Assembly: GCA_042408925.1 (NCBI GenBank)
Contig: JBHOQO010000121.1
Coordinates: 1-30,709, forward strand
DNA: 30,709 bases
Direction of reading: 5' to 3'
Origin: BPIH01 sp042408925
GTDB taxonomy: Bacteria > Chloroflexota > Limnocylindria > Limnocylindrales > CSP1-4
The notes below the pieces were generated by a model that was given only the letters and a program-made list of their open reading frames with translations, made no database searches and was not told the origin of the DNA. This document shows, piece after piece, positions 1-6,972 of this stretch. The position numbers were made by a program, and so were the translations under genes. The number at the start of each line of letters is the position of its first letter. Position 1 is the first letter of the stretch.

Positions 1-61
1 GCGGGCGGGCGCGGTGGGCGGGCGCGGCCGGTAGCGGGCGGGCGCGGTGGGCAGGCGCGGC
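1..61. repeat. Direct repeat at window edge, two 28-bp copies
   Basis: Positions 1-28 and 34-61 are the same 28-bp G-rich unit with one mismatch, separated by five bases (period 33). The array may continue to the left of the window. Nothing in 1-112 looks coding. The stretch lies downstream of the minus-strand membrane protein gene that ends at 113. Confidence 0.7.
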
Positions 62-112
62 GGGCTCCGTCGAGGAGCGCCGTCGGTATTCGGCGGGCGC
101 CGTCGGCGGCCG

Positions 113-586
113 TTACGTCGAGACCGGCCCGCGGGCGCCGCCGCCGGTCCCAAGGGCCGCCTCGAGCCGCTCGAGCCGGGCAACGAGGTCGCTCAAGGCG
201 ACGTCCTGGGCGGCGAGGTGGGCCTGGATCTGCTCGGCTTCGTGGAAGGCGGCCTCGGCGTCCCGGTACGTCATCTCGGCCCGCTTGTCGGCCGCCCGCG
301 TCTGGATGTTTTGGCCGACCATGATGACCGAGAGCATGACCAGCTGGATGAAGGTCTGGCTTAGCCACTGGACGAAGCTGAGCACCCCTCCCCCGAACGC
401 CTGGGGCAGGGCGATCAGGGCCAGGGCCGCGAAGGCGTAGGCGCACCACATCGTCCCGACGGCGGAGGTCAGGACGAGGGCAATGCGCCCGTTCAACCCG
501 ACGTGCTCGTCGGCGGACCGCGGCGGCCCGTGCCGGGCGCGCTCGGCGATCCGGGGATGGGGTCGGTGCTGGAAGGTCACGGCCAT
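113..586 (-). CDS. Small membrane protein with C-terminal coiled coil (DUF1003-like, uncharacterised)
   Basis: The 157-residue protein has a polar N-terminus (PHPRIAERARH, then PPRSADEHVGLNGRIA) and two hydrophobic membrane segments at about residues 33-60 and 68-93. The second contains QLVMLSVIMVGQN. A charged, probably helical tail (about 95-147) is rich in Ala, Glu and Arg and contains QIQAHLAAQDVALSDL. This layout resembles small uncharacterised DUF1003-like membrane proteins common in Actinobacteria, from memory of the family rather than a search. The ATG at 584-586 is preceded by GGAGGA at 595-600, a well placed Shine-Dalgarno site, so the start is good. The gene appears to be single, with a repeat-rich gap separating it from the ABC exporter upstream. 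Function is unknown, and low-affinity iron permease relatives are a weaker alternative. Confidence 0.8.
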   Translation of the reverse strand: MAVTFQHRPHPRIAERARHGPPRSADEHVGLNGRIALVLTSAVGTMWCAYAFAALALIALPQAFGGGVLSFVQWLSQTFIQLVMLSVIMVGQNIQTRAADKRAEMTYRDAEAAFHEAEQIQAHLAAQDVALSDLVARLERLEAALGTGGGARGPVST

Positions 587-639
587 CGGGTTCGTCCTCC
601 GTGGGTGGGTCGCCGAGGATCGTACGGCCCGGCGGCCAG

Positions 640-745
640 GCGGTGTCGCGCGGGCGGCCCGGCGGTCGCGTGGGCGGCCCGGCGGTGTCCGGTGAGCAAC
701 CGGCGGTTTCGCGTGGGCAGCCTGCGGTTTCGCGTGGGCAGCCCG
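640..745. repeat. Degenerate 20-22 bp tandem repeat between membrane protein and ABC permease
   Basis: Units starting GCGGTNTCGCG or GCGGTCGCG and ending GGGCRGCC occur at 640-661, 662-681, 703-722 and 724-743. The last two (GCGGTTTCGCGTGGGCAGCC) are identical. This is tandem satellite-like DNA in the 3' flank of the permease gene. No terminator or gene is visible in 587-779. Confidence 0.7.
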
Positions 746-779
746 GCGAGTTCGCCGCCGCCAGCCGACAACCGCCCCC

Positions 780-2174
780 TCAGCCGGCCCGCCCGAGCGC
801 GTACCGGACGAAGGCGAGGATCGACGGCCGCTGCCCGTACAGGAGGACCCCGGTCGCGTAGATCCGGATCGCCACGACGGCGACGATCGGAATCGTGGCC
901 GCCAGCAGGCCGACCGAGAGGGCCAGCTCCCAGGATTCGACCCGACCCACCGAGAGCCGCGTCAGCATGACGAACGGGCTCCAGAACGGCACGTACGAGG
1001 CGAAGCGGATGAAGCCGGCCGTCCCGCCGGTGAGGGCGAGGACCGCCTGGAGGTACCCGGCGATGGCGATGAGGCTCAAGGGCAGCGAGATGACCTGGAG
1101 GTCTTCGGGTCGGCTGACGAGGGAGCCCGCCGCGGCGTAGATCAGGGCGTAGAGGGCGAACCCCAGGACGAAGAAGACGCCGAAGGCGAGGGTGAGCCCC
1201 GGCGAGAGGGCGACGAGGGAGCCGGCGAGGGAACCGCCGGGGCCGAAGAGCGCCTCCCCGAGCCGCTCCTGGGCGACGAGGGCGACGAGGGCCGGGACGA
1301 GGACGACGACGAACTGGAGCGCGCCGGCGAGCCCGATCCCGACGACCTTCCCGACGACGAGCTGGGCCGGCGAGGCGGCCCCGAGGAGGAGCTCCATGAC
1401 CCGCCCCGACTTCTCGGCGACGACCCCCGCCGCGACCCACATCCCGTAGATGATCGTCGTGATGAAGACGAGGACGACGAAGACGATCCCCAGGATTCGG
1501 CGGCTGGCGAACTCGGCCCCGCCGAGCGGCACGCCCCCGGCCGTCGGGCCGCCGGCGGCGATGAGGTCGAGGCGGGGCATCTGGAAGGCGGGGCCGCCGG
1601 CCGGTCGGGCGTTCGCGGTCCAGTCGAGGATCGCGACGGCGAGGGCGCCCACCCCGACGAGCTGGGCGCGGTCGGCCCCGACGGTCTCACCGCTGTAAAA
1701 GGTGAAGGCCAGGCGCCCCGACGGCTCGCGCTCGACGACGAGGGCGGCATCGAGGAGGAGGTTTTCCACCTCGGCCCGGGTCGCGGCGGGATCGGTCCGC
1801 CGGACGAAGACGTACGGCGGGGTCGCTCCGCGCGGCCCGGTCAGGCCGCCGTTGAGGACGCCGTCGAGCACGGCCTGCGCTTCGGCGGCCAGGTCGTCGT
1901 CGGCGGTGACGACGGCGATCCGGAGCGAAGACCCGCGGTCGATCGCCCGGACGAAGATCGGGGTAAAGGCGACGACGACGGCGAGGGCGGCCAGGAAGGC
2001 CGTCGAGAGGAAGAAGAGGCGACTCCGGACGCGCTCTCGGAACTCGCGCCCGGCGACGATGGCGGCGTTCGGGACGAGGGGTTCGGCACGCTCGGGCTCC
2101 GGGGCGGGGGCGGGGACGGGGCCGGTCGGCCGACGCGGTTCCGGCACGACGGCTCCTCGCTCGACGCCGTTCAT
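780..2174 (-). CDS. ABC-2 type exporter permease, NatB-like
   Basis: The 464-residue membrane subunit belongs to an ABC exporter. After a Pro-rich N-terminus, a transmembrane helix near residues 52-75 (FFLSTAFLAALAVVVAFTP) is followed by an extracytoplasmic domain of about 140 residues. Five or six further helices cover roughly residues 228-455, including FVVLVFITTIIYGMWVAAGV. The GRVMELLLGAASPAQLVVGK stretch is typical of NatB/YhaP-type ABC-2 permeases. The start codon lies in an ATGA overlap with the stop of the ATPase gene at 2171-2174, so the two subunits are translationally coupled. Substrate is unknown; NatAB systems export sodium or drugs, but this cannot be read from sequence. Confidence 0.88.
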   Translation of the reverse strand: MNGVERGAVVPEPRRPTGPVPAPAPEPERAEPLVPNAAIVAGREFRERVRSRLFFLSTAFLAALAVVVAFTPIFVRAIDRGSSLRIAVVTADDDLAAEAQAVLDGVLNGGLTGPRGATPPYVFVRRTDPAATRAEVENLLLDAALVVEREPSGRLAFTFYSGETVGADRAQLVGVGALAVAILDWTANARPAGGPAFQMPRLDLIAAGGPTAGGVPLGGAEFASRRILGIVFVVLVFITTIIYGMWVAAGVVAEKSGRVMELLLGAASPAQLVVGKVVGIGLAGALQFVVVLVPALVALVAQERLGEALFGPGGSLAGSLVALSPGLTLAFGVFFVLGFALYALIYAAAGSLVSRPEDLQVISLPLSLIAIAGYLQAVLALTGGTAGFIRFASYVPFWSPFVMLTRLSVGRVESWELALSVGLLAATIPIVAVVAIRIYATGVLLYGQRPSILAFVRYALGRAG

Positions 2175-3211
2175 TCGGCCGCCTCCACCCGCCCGGCGAC
2201 GAACGGGGCGTCCGCCCGCCGCGCCGCCGCCGACCCGTCGGCCTCGACGTCGACCGGGTGGCCGACGTGGTGGATGAAGACCTCTTCGAGGGACGCCTCG
2301 GTGAGCTCGAAGTGGCGGATCCGGAGGCCGTGGGCGATCGCCGCGGCAAGGACGGCGTCGGCGTCGGCATCGGTCGCGACCTCGATCTCGGCCCGATCGA
2401 GGCCGGGCCGGAGGAGCCGGGCGCCGGGCACGGTCGCCAGCCAGGCGAAGCGCCGATCAACCTGCTGCCCCGCCGCCCACTGCTGCCCGGCCGGCAGGTC
2501 AGCTCCGAGCGCCCTCCCCTCAAAACCGAGGCGCGCGGTCCGCCGCCCGATCGAGCGCTTGACGTCCCGGATCGGCCCGCCGACGACGACCCGTCCGCGG
2601 TCGATGATCGCGACGGCTTCGCAGAGGGTCTCGACGGTCTCGAGCTGGTGGGTCGAGAAGACGATGGTCTTGCCCCGCTCGCGGAGTTCGAGGATCGCCT
2701 CGCGGAGGAGGACGACGTTGACCGGGTCGAGGCCGGTGAAGGGCTCGTCGAGGAGGAGGACGGGCGGGTCGTGGAGGATCGCTGCGACGAGCTGGACCTT
2801 CTGTTGGTTGCCCTTCGAGAGTTCCTCGGCAGGGCGGTCGGCCAGCTCCGGGATGCGGAAGCGCCGGAGCCAGGCCGTGGCTTCGCGGCGGGCGCGGTCG
2901 GCCGCCAGCCCGTGGAGACGGCCGAAGAAGACGAGCTGGTCGAGGACGGTCATCTTCGGGTAGAGGCCGCGCTCCTCGGGGAGGTAGCCCCAGGTCCGGC
3001 GCGGCAGGCTCGTCGAGGGTCGGCCGTCCCAGAGGACGCGGCCGTCGTCGGCCCGGAGCACGCCGAGGACGATCCGCATCGTCGTGGTCTTGCCGGCTCC
3101 GTTCGAGCCGAGGAAGCCGAAGAGGGCGCCGGCGGGGACCTCGAAGCTGAGGCCGTCGAGGGCGGTGACGGAGCCGAACCGCTTCCGGAGGCCGTCGAGG
3201 ACGAGGCTCAC
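2171..3211 (-). CDS. ABC exporter ATPase, NatA/DrrA-like
   Basis: The 346-residue nucleotide-binding subunit has Walker A GSNGAGKT at residues 35-42, the signature LSKGNQ at 131-136, Walker B VLLLDEP at 151-157 and the H-loop His near 188 (FSTHQLE). Serine replaces the usual proline in Walker A (GPNGAGKT), which is tolerated. LSKGNQQK is the signature variant of the DUF4162-type exporter ATPases. The C-terminal 120 residues, ending with LEEVFIHHV, match the C-terminal extension of that group. It pairs with the permease that overlaps its stop codon. The start is GTG at 3209-3211 with no Shine-Dalgarno site, but a TATCCT box lies six bases upstream, suggesting a leaderless mRNA. Confidence 0.9.
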   Translation of the reverse strand: MSLVLDGLRKRFGSVTALDGLSFEVPAGALFGFLGSNGAGKTTTMRIVLGVLRADDGRVLWDGRPSTSLPRRTWGYLPEERGLYPKMTVLDQLVFFGRLHGLAADRARREATAWLRRFRIPELADRPAEELSKGNQQKVQLVAAILHDPPVLLLDEPFTGLDPVNVVLLREAILELRERGKTIVFSTHQLETVETLCEAVAIIDRGRVVVGGPIRDVKRSIGRRTARLGFEGRALGADLPAGQQWAAGQQVDRRFAWLATVPGARLLRPGLDRAEIEVATDADADAVLAAAIAHGLRIRHFELTEASLEEVFIHHVGHPVDVEADGSAAARRADAPFVAGRVEAAE

Positions 3212-3217
3212 GGCCGG

Positions 3218-3223
3218 AGGATA
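3218..3223 (-). promoter_or_regulatory. Candidate -10 box (TATCCT) for the ABC exporter operon, leaderless
   Basis: On the minus strand TATCCT ends six bases before the GTG start at 3211. A transcript begun about seven bases after the box would start at or next to the start codon. No clear -35 hexamer is visible. The same geometry occurs at three other genes in the window. Confidence 0.45.
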
Positions 3224-3325
3224 GCGCTCTCGGACCGGCGAGGGCCATCGGCCGATGGTCCGGGTCTCGTCCGCCCGGCCTGGGTGGTCCGTGCCGTCAC
3301 CGCCGGCCCCGGCCCTGACCCCCGG

Positions 3326-3430
3326 CCCGACCGTGGGCCCCAGCCCCTACCCGACCGCGGGCCCGACCGTGGGCCCGACCGCTACCCGACCGCGGGCCCG
3401 ACCGGTACCCGACCGTGGGCCCGACCCCCA
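3326..3430. repeat. 12-bp tandem repeat (CCCGACCGYGGG family) in divergent promoter region
   Basis: Units beginning CCCGACCG recur every 12 bp or a multiple of 12 from 3326 (for example 3326, 3350, 3362, 3374, 3386, 3398 and 3410). They alternate between CCGTGGGC, CCGCGGGC and CTAC/GTAC endings. The repeat lies in the gap between the divergent ABC ATPase and DUF971 genes (3212-3535). Apart from the two promoter boxes, nothing else is visible there. Copy number probably varies between strains. Confidence 0.75.
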
Positions 3431-3523
3431 ACCCGGCTCCCGGCCCGGGGCGATCCTCGGCGTCCAGTTCGGCGGGCAGGACCGGGCAGGACGGCGCCGG
3501 CCCGGCCGCCGCGTCCGGGGCCC

Positions 3524-3529
3524 TAGAAT
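3524..3529 (+). promoter_or_regulatory. Candidate -10 box (TAGAAT) for DUF971 gene, leaderless
   Basis: TAGAAT ends six bases before the ATG at 3536. This is the spacing expected if transcription starts on the A of the start codon. There is no Shine-Dalgarno sequence between box and ATG, and no recognisable -35 element. Confidence 0.5.
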
Positions 3530-3535
3530 GCGGCC

Positions 3536-3934
3536 ATGAGCGACACCGCCCCGGTGACCGGCAGATCCGCTGCTGCGAAGTCCGCCGACACCGCCTCAGG
3601 AGCCACGACGCGGCCGCTCCGGATCCACGCCGACCGGGCGACGGGGACGCTCGCCATCGTCTGGGCCGACGGCCACGGGACGACCTACGACGCCGCGACG
3701 CTCCGGCGGCTCTGCCCCTGTGCCTACTGCCGCGGCGAGGGCGGCCTGCCGGGCTGGCTCGACGGGAACCCCGCCTTCAGCCCCGCCCAGATCCAGCTCG
3801 TCGACGTCGCGCTCGTCGGCCAGTACGCGCTGAAGCCGACGTGGGGCGACGGCCACGACACGGGCTTCTACACGTTCGCCCTCCTCCGGGAAGCCTGCCC
3901 CTGCGAGGCCTGTGCGGCAGCCCGGTCGGGCTGA
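3536..3934 (+). CDS. DUF971 (gamma-butyrobetaine hydroxylase N-terminal-like) protein
   Basis: The 132-residue protein contains a full DUF971 domain at about residues 27-126. The family motif appears as LRRLCPCAYCRG (Cys60, Cys62, Cys65) and later as WGDGHDTGFYTF (His107). In BBOX-type proteins three Cys and one His at these places bind zinc, so a Zn site is likely. A second CPCEAC motif (Cys121, 123, 126) near the C-terminus is unusual and could hold another metal or an Fe-S centre. Family members often sit beside or fused to Mrp/ApbC Fe-S carriers, but none is present here. The role is unknown. The gene seems monocistronic, probably read from a leaderless promoter, and is followed by repeat array A. 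Confidence 0.85.
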   Translation: MSDTAPVTGRSAAAKSADTASGATTRPLRIHADRATGTLAIVWADGHGTTYDAATLRRLCPCAYCRGEGGLPGWLDGNPAFSPAQIQLVDVALVGQYALKPTWGDGHDTGFYTFALLREACPCEACAAARSG

Positions 3935-4005
3935 AGAACGCTCGCCTCGGATCTCGCGGGGCCGAGTCGGTTCGACGTCGCGTCCTAGCTTCCGGCCGTC
4001 CGCGA

Positions 4006-4457
4006 TGACGCCGTAGCTGGACACTTGGCGGCGTCCGGGGTTCCGGCCGTCCGCGATGACGCCGTAGCTGGACACTTGGCGGCGTCCGGGGTTTCGGCCG
4101 TCCGCGATGACGCCGTGGCTGGACACTTGGCGCGCGGGCCACCGCCTTCCGGCCCGGATGACGCCGTAGCTGGACGTTTCAGCCGTCGGGCACGTATGCC
4201 AGCCGAAATGTCCAGCCAGGGCGTCACGGTGGACACCCGGGGGGACGCTCGGCCGAGATGTCCAGCCAGGGCGTCATCACGAACTCCGGGGCGCGAAATG
4301 TCCAGCCAGGGCATCACGGCCGGCACCGGGCAGGGCGGGCAGCCGAAATGTCCAGCCAGGGCGTCATCACGAACTCCGGGGCGCGAAATGTCCAGCCAGG
4401 GCGTCACGGCCGGCACCGGGCAGGGCGGGCGGCGCGAAATGTCCAGCCAGGGCGTCA
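4006..4457. repeat. Array A: ten 21-bp repeats in two inverted arms
   Basis: Left arm (TGACGCC...TGGACACTT orientation) copies start at 4006, 4057, 4108 and 4159, spaced exactly 51 bp. After a 26-bp centre (4180-4205), right-arm copies in inverted orientation (AAATGTCCAG...GCGTCA) occupy 4206-4226, 4256-4276, 4296-4316, 4346-4366, 4386-4406 and 4437-4457. Their spacings are 50, 40, 50, 40 and 51. The right arm contains a 90-bp tandem duplication (4256-4345 and 4346-4436), and the first two left spacers are almost identical. The 3935-4640 gap holds this array, a possible ppk promoter and an 18-bp hairpin repeat, but no gene. Confidence 0.92.
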
Positions 4458-4520
4458 CGGGCGCGGCCGGCCCCCCGCCCGGCTTCGGCGCCGCGCGCGA
4501 GCAGGGCCGCCGCCGGCCCG

Positions 4521-4529
4521 TGCTAGCAT
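4521..4529 (+). promoter_or_regulatory. Possible extended -10 promoter (TGCTAGCAT) for ppk
   Basis: TGCTAGCAT fits an extended -10 element (TG, one base, TANNNT). It lies between repeat array A and the ppk start, and would give a leader of about 105 bases. No convincing -35 is seen. Confidence 0.3.
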
Positions 4530-4548
4530 CGGCACTCACCCGGCGTTC

Positions 4549-4584
4549 GCGAGCCCGCAGCGGGCCGCGAGCCCGCAGCGGGCC
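4549..4584 (+). repeat. Two perfect 18-bp hairpin-forming copies in the ppk leader
   Basis: GCGAGCCCGCAGCGGGCC occurs twice head to tail (4549-4566 and 4567-4584). Each copy can form a hairpin with arms GCCCG and CGGGC around CAG. If transcribed from the upstream candidate promoter, the leader RNA would carry two stacked hairpins about 56 bases before the start codon. Confidence 0.6.
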
Positions 4585-4640
4585 GCGATCCAGGGCGGAC
4601 CCGCGCCACCGGGAACGACGACGCCGGAGACGACATCGGG

Positions 4641-6935
4641 GTGCGGACACGAATGAGGGCCATCGAGACCGGCGACAGCACCACCCGGCACGCGAAGCTC
4701 GGCCCAGTTGCAGAAGCGGCCCGGGCCCCCGCCCCGCCTGCCGTCCACCCCGCCCCGCCTGCCGTCCACCCCGCCCAGGCAACCCATGCCCCGGCCCCCG
4801 CCGCCCGGGCCCCCCGGCCCCGCGGCCGCCCAGCTCCCTCCCCGTACATCAACCGCGAGCTCTCCTGGCTCGAGTTCAACGCCCGCGTCCTCCACGAGGC
4901 CCGCGACGAACGCAACCCCCTCCTCGAGCGGGCCAAGTTCCTCGCCATCTTCGCCTCGAACCTCGACGAGTTCTTCCAGGTCCGCGTCGCCGGCCTCCGC
5001 CAGCAGATCCGCGCCGGCTCCACCCGCCCCAGCCCCGACGGCCGCACCCCCGCCGAGCAGCTCGCCGCCGTGCGGGCCCGCGTCCTCGAACTCGTCGCCG
5101 AGCAGTCGGCCATCTTTGCCGCCCTGCGGGCCGAGCTCGCCGCCGCGGGCGTCGCCATCGTCGACTACGCCGACGTCCCCGAGCACCACGAGCGGCTCCG
5201 GGCCCGCTTCCTCGAGGAGATCTTCCCCGTCCTCACACCCCTCGCCGTCGACCCCGGGCACCCGTTCCCGTACATCAGCACCCTCAGCCTCTCGATCGCC
5301 GTCAACCTCCGCGACCCCGAGACCGGCGAGCTCCGCTTCGCCCGGGTCAAGGTCCCACCGATCCTGCCCCGACTCCTCGAGATCGAGCGACACCGCTTCG
5401 TCCTCATCGACCAGGTCATCGAGGCGAACCTCGACACCCTCTTCTCCGGGATGGAGATCGTCGAGCACCACCTCTTCCGCGTCACCCGGAACGCCGACAT
5501 CGCCATCGAGGAGGACGAAGCCGACGATCTCCTCCTCGCCATCGAGGAGGAGCTCCGCCGCCGCCGCTTCGGCGAAGCCGTCCGCCTCGAGGTCGAGCGC
5601 TCGATGCCCGAGCACACCCGCGCCCTCCTCCTCAAGGGGATCGGCCTGACCGAGGACGACTGCTACGCGATCAGCGGCATGCTCGACCACACCGCCCTCT
5701 GGCAGCTCACGGCCATCGATCGCCCGGATCTGAAGTACCCGACCTGGACCCCCGTCGTGCCGCCCCGCCTCGTCCCGCCCGACGACGACGAGCCGGTCGA
5801 CGTCTTCGCCGCGATCCGGGCCGGCGACATCCTCGTCCACCACCCGTACGAGAGCTTCGCCGCCTCCGTCGAGCGCTTCATCGCCCAGGCCGCGGACGAC
5901 CCCGAGGTCCTCACGATCAAGCAGACCCTCTACCGAACCTCGGGCGATTCGCCGATCGTCCACACCCTCATCCGGGCCGCGGAACAGGGCAAGCAGGTCG
6001 TCGTCCTCGTCGAGATCAAGGCCCGCTTCGACGAGGAGGCGAACATCATCTGGGCCCGCAAGCTCGAGCAGGCCGGGGCCCACGTCGTCTACGGCCTCGT
6101 GGGGCTCAAGACCCACAGCAAGACGGCCCTCGTCGTCCGCCGCGAGGGCTCGATCCTCCGCCGCTACGTCCACATCGGGACCGGGAACTACAACCCCCGG
6201 ACCGCCCGCCAGTACGTCGACCTCGGCCTCCTCTCGTGTCGGCCGGAGCTCGGCGCCGACGTCACCGATCTCTTCAACGTCCTGACGGGCCTCTCCCGCC
6301 AGCGAACCTTCCGCCGCCTCCTCGTCGCCCCCTTGAACCTCCGGACCCGCTTCCTCGAGCTCGTCGACCGCGAGATCGCCCACGCCCGGGAGGGCCGGCC
6401 GGCGCGGATCGTCCTCAAGGTGAACGCCATCGTCGACCCGCCGGTCATCGAAGCCCTCTACCGGGCGAGCCGGGCCGGCGTCGAGATCGACTGCATCGTC
6501 CGGGGGATCTGCTCGCTCTGGCCGGGCCTGCCGGACGTGTCGGAGCGGATCCGGGTCCGCTCGATCATCGGCGAGTTCCTCGAGCATTCCCGGATCTTCG
6601 GCTTCGCGAACGGCGGCCAGGAGGAGTGGTACATCGGCTCGGCCGACCTCATGGACCGCAACCTCGACCGGCGGGTCGAGGCCGTCGTCCCGATCGAGGA
6701 TCCCGAGGCCCGGGCCCGCCTCGCCGAGATCGTCGAGGTCATGCTCGCCGACGACCGCCGCTCGTGGCAGCTCTGCCCCGACGGGGTCTGGCGACGGACC
6801 GAGGAGCTCCAGGGCCGGGCCGGAACCATCGACACGTTCCAGGCCCTCAAGGCCCGAGCCCTCGCCGCGAGCGCCGCAGCGACCCGACCCCGACGCCCCC
6901 GGGCCGGCGCCGGCTCCCTCGATCCCCGGGCGTAG
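4641..6935 (+). CDS. ppk: Polyphosphate kinase 1
   Basis: The enzyme reversibly transfers the terminal phosphate of ATP to polyphosphate. The protein of 764 residues is near the usual 690-740 plus an Ala/Pro-rich N-terminal extension of about 65 residues. The PPK N domain begins at YINRELSWLEFNARVL. The central and C-terminal domains contain IKQTLYRTSGDSPIV and the phosphorylated histidine in GLKTHSKTALV (about residue 492 from this start). HIGTGNYNPRTA follows, then IGSADLMDRNLDRRVE. All expected key residues are present. The start is GTG at 4641 with GGAG about 11 bases upstream; ATG at 4653 is an alternative. It heads a polyP block with the CYTH-CHAD gene right behind it and ppx opposite. 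Confidence 0.96.
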   Translation: MRTRMRAIETGDSTTRHAKLGPVAEAARAPAPPAVHPAPPAVHPAQATHAPAPAARAPRPRGRPAPSPYINRELSWLEFNARVLHEARDERNPLLERAKFLAIFASNLDEFFQVRVAGLRQQIRAGSTRPSPDGRTPAEQLAAVRARVLELVAEQSAIFAALRAELAAAGVAIVDYADVPEHHERLRARFLEEIFPVLTPLAVDPGHPFPYISTLSLSIAVNLRDPETGELRFARVKVPPILPRLLEIERHRFVLIDQVIEANLDTLFSGMEIVEHHLFRVTRNADIAIEEDEADDLLLAIEEELRRRRFGEAVRLEVERSMPEHTRALLLKGIGLTEDDCYAISGMLDHTALWQLTAIDRPDLKYPTWTPVVPPRLVPPDDDEPVDVFAAIRAGDILVHHPYESFAASVERFIAQAADDPEVLTIKQTLYRTSGDSPIVHTLIRAAEQGKQVVVLVEIKARFDEEANIIWARKLEQAGAHVVYGLVGLKTHSKTALVVRREGSILRRYVHIGTGNYNPRTARQYVDLGLLSCRPELGADVTDLFNVLTGLSRQRTFRRLLVAPLNLRTRFLELVDREIAHAREGRPARIVLKVNAIVDPPVIEALYRASRAGVEIDCIVRGICSLWPGLPDVSERIRVRSIIGEFLEHSRIFGFANGGQEEWYIGSADLMDRNLDRRVEAVVPIEDPEARARLAEIVEVMLADDRRSWQLCPDGVWRRTEELQGRAGTIDTFQALKARALAASAAATRPRRPRAGAGSLDPRA
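4730..4771 (+). repeat. 21-bp tandem duplication inside the ppk N-terminal extension
   Basis: Positions 4730-4750 and 4751-4771 are identical and encode two successive APPAVHP heptads. The duplication lies in the low-complexity Ala/Pro extension before the PPK N domain, so it is unlikely to affect catalysis. Confidence 0.85.
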
Positions 6936-6972
6936 GGTGCCGAAGGCGCCGGGCCTCGAGTCGACCGTCGGC

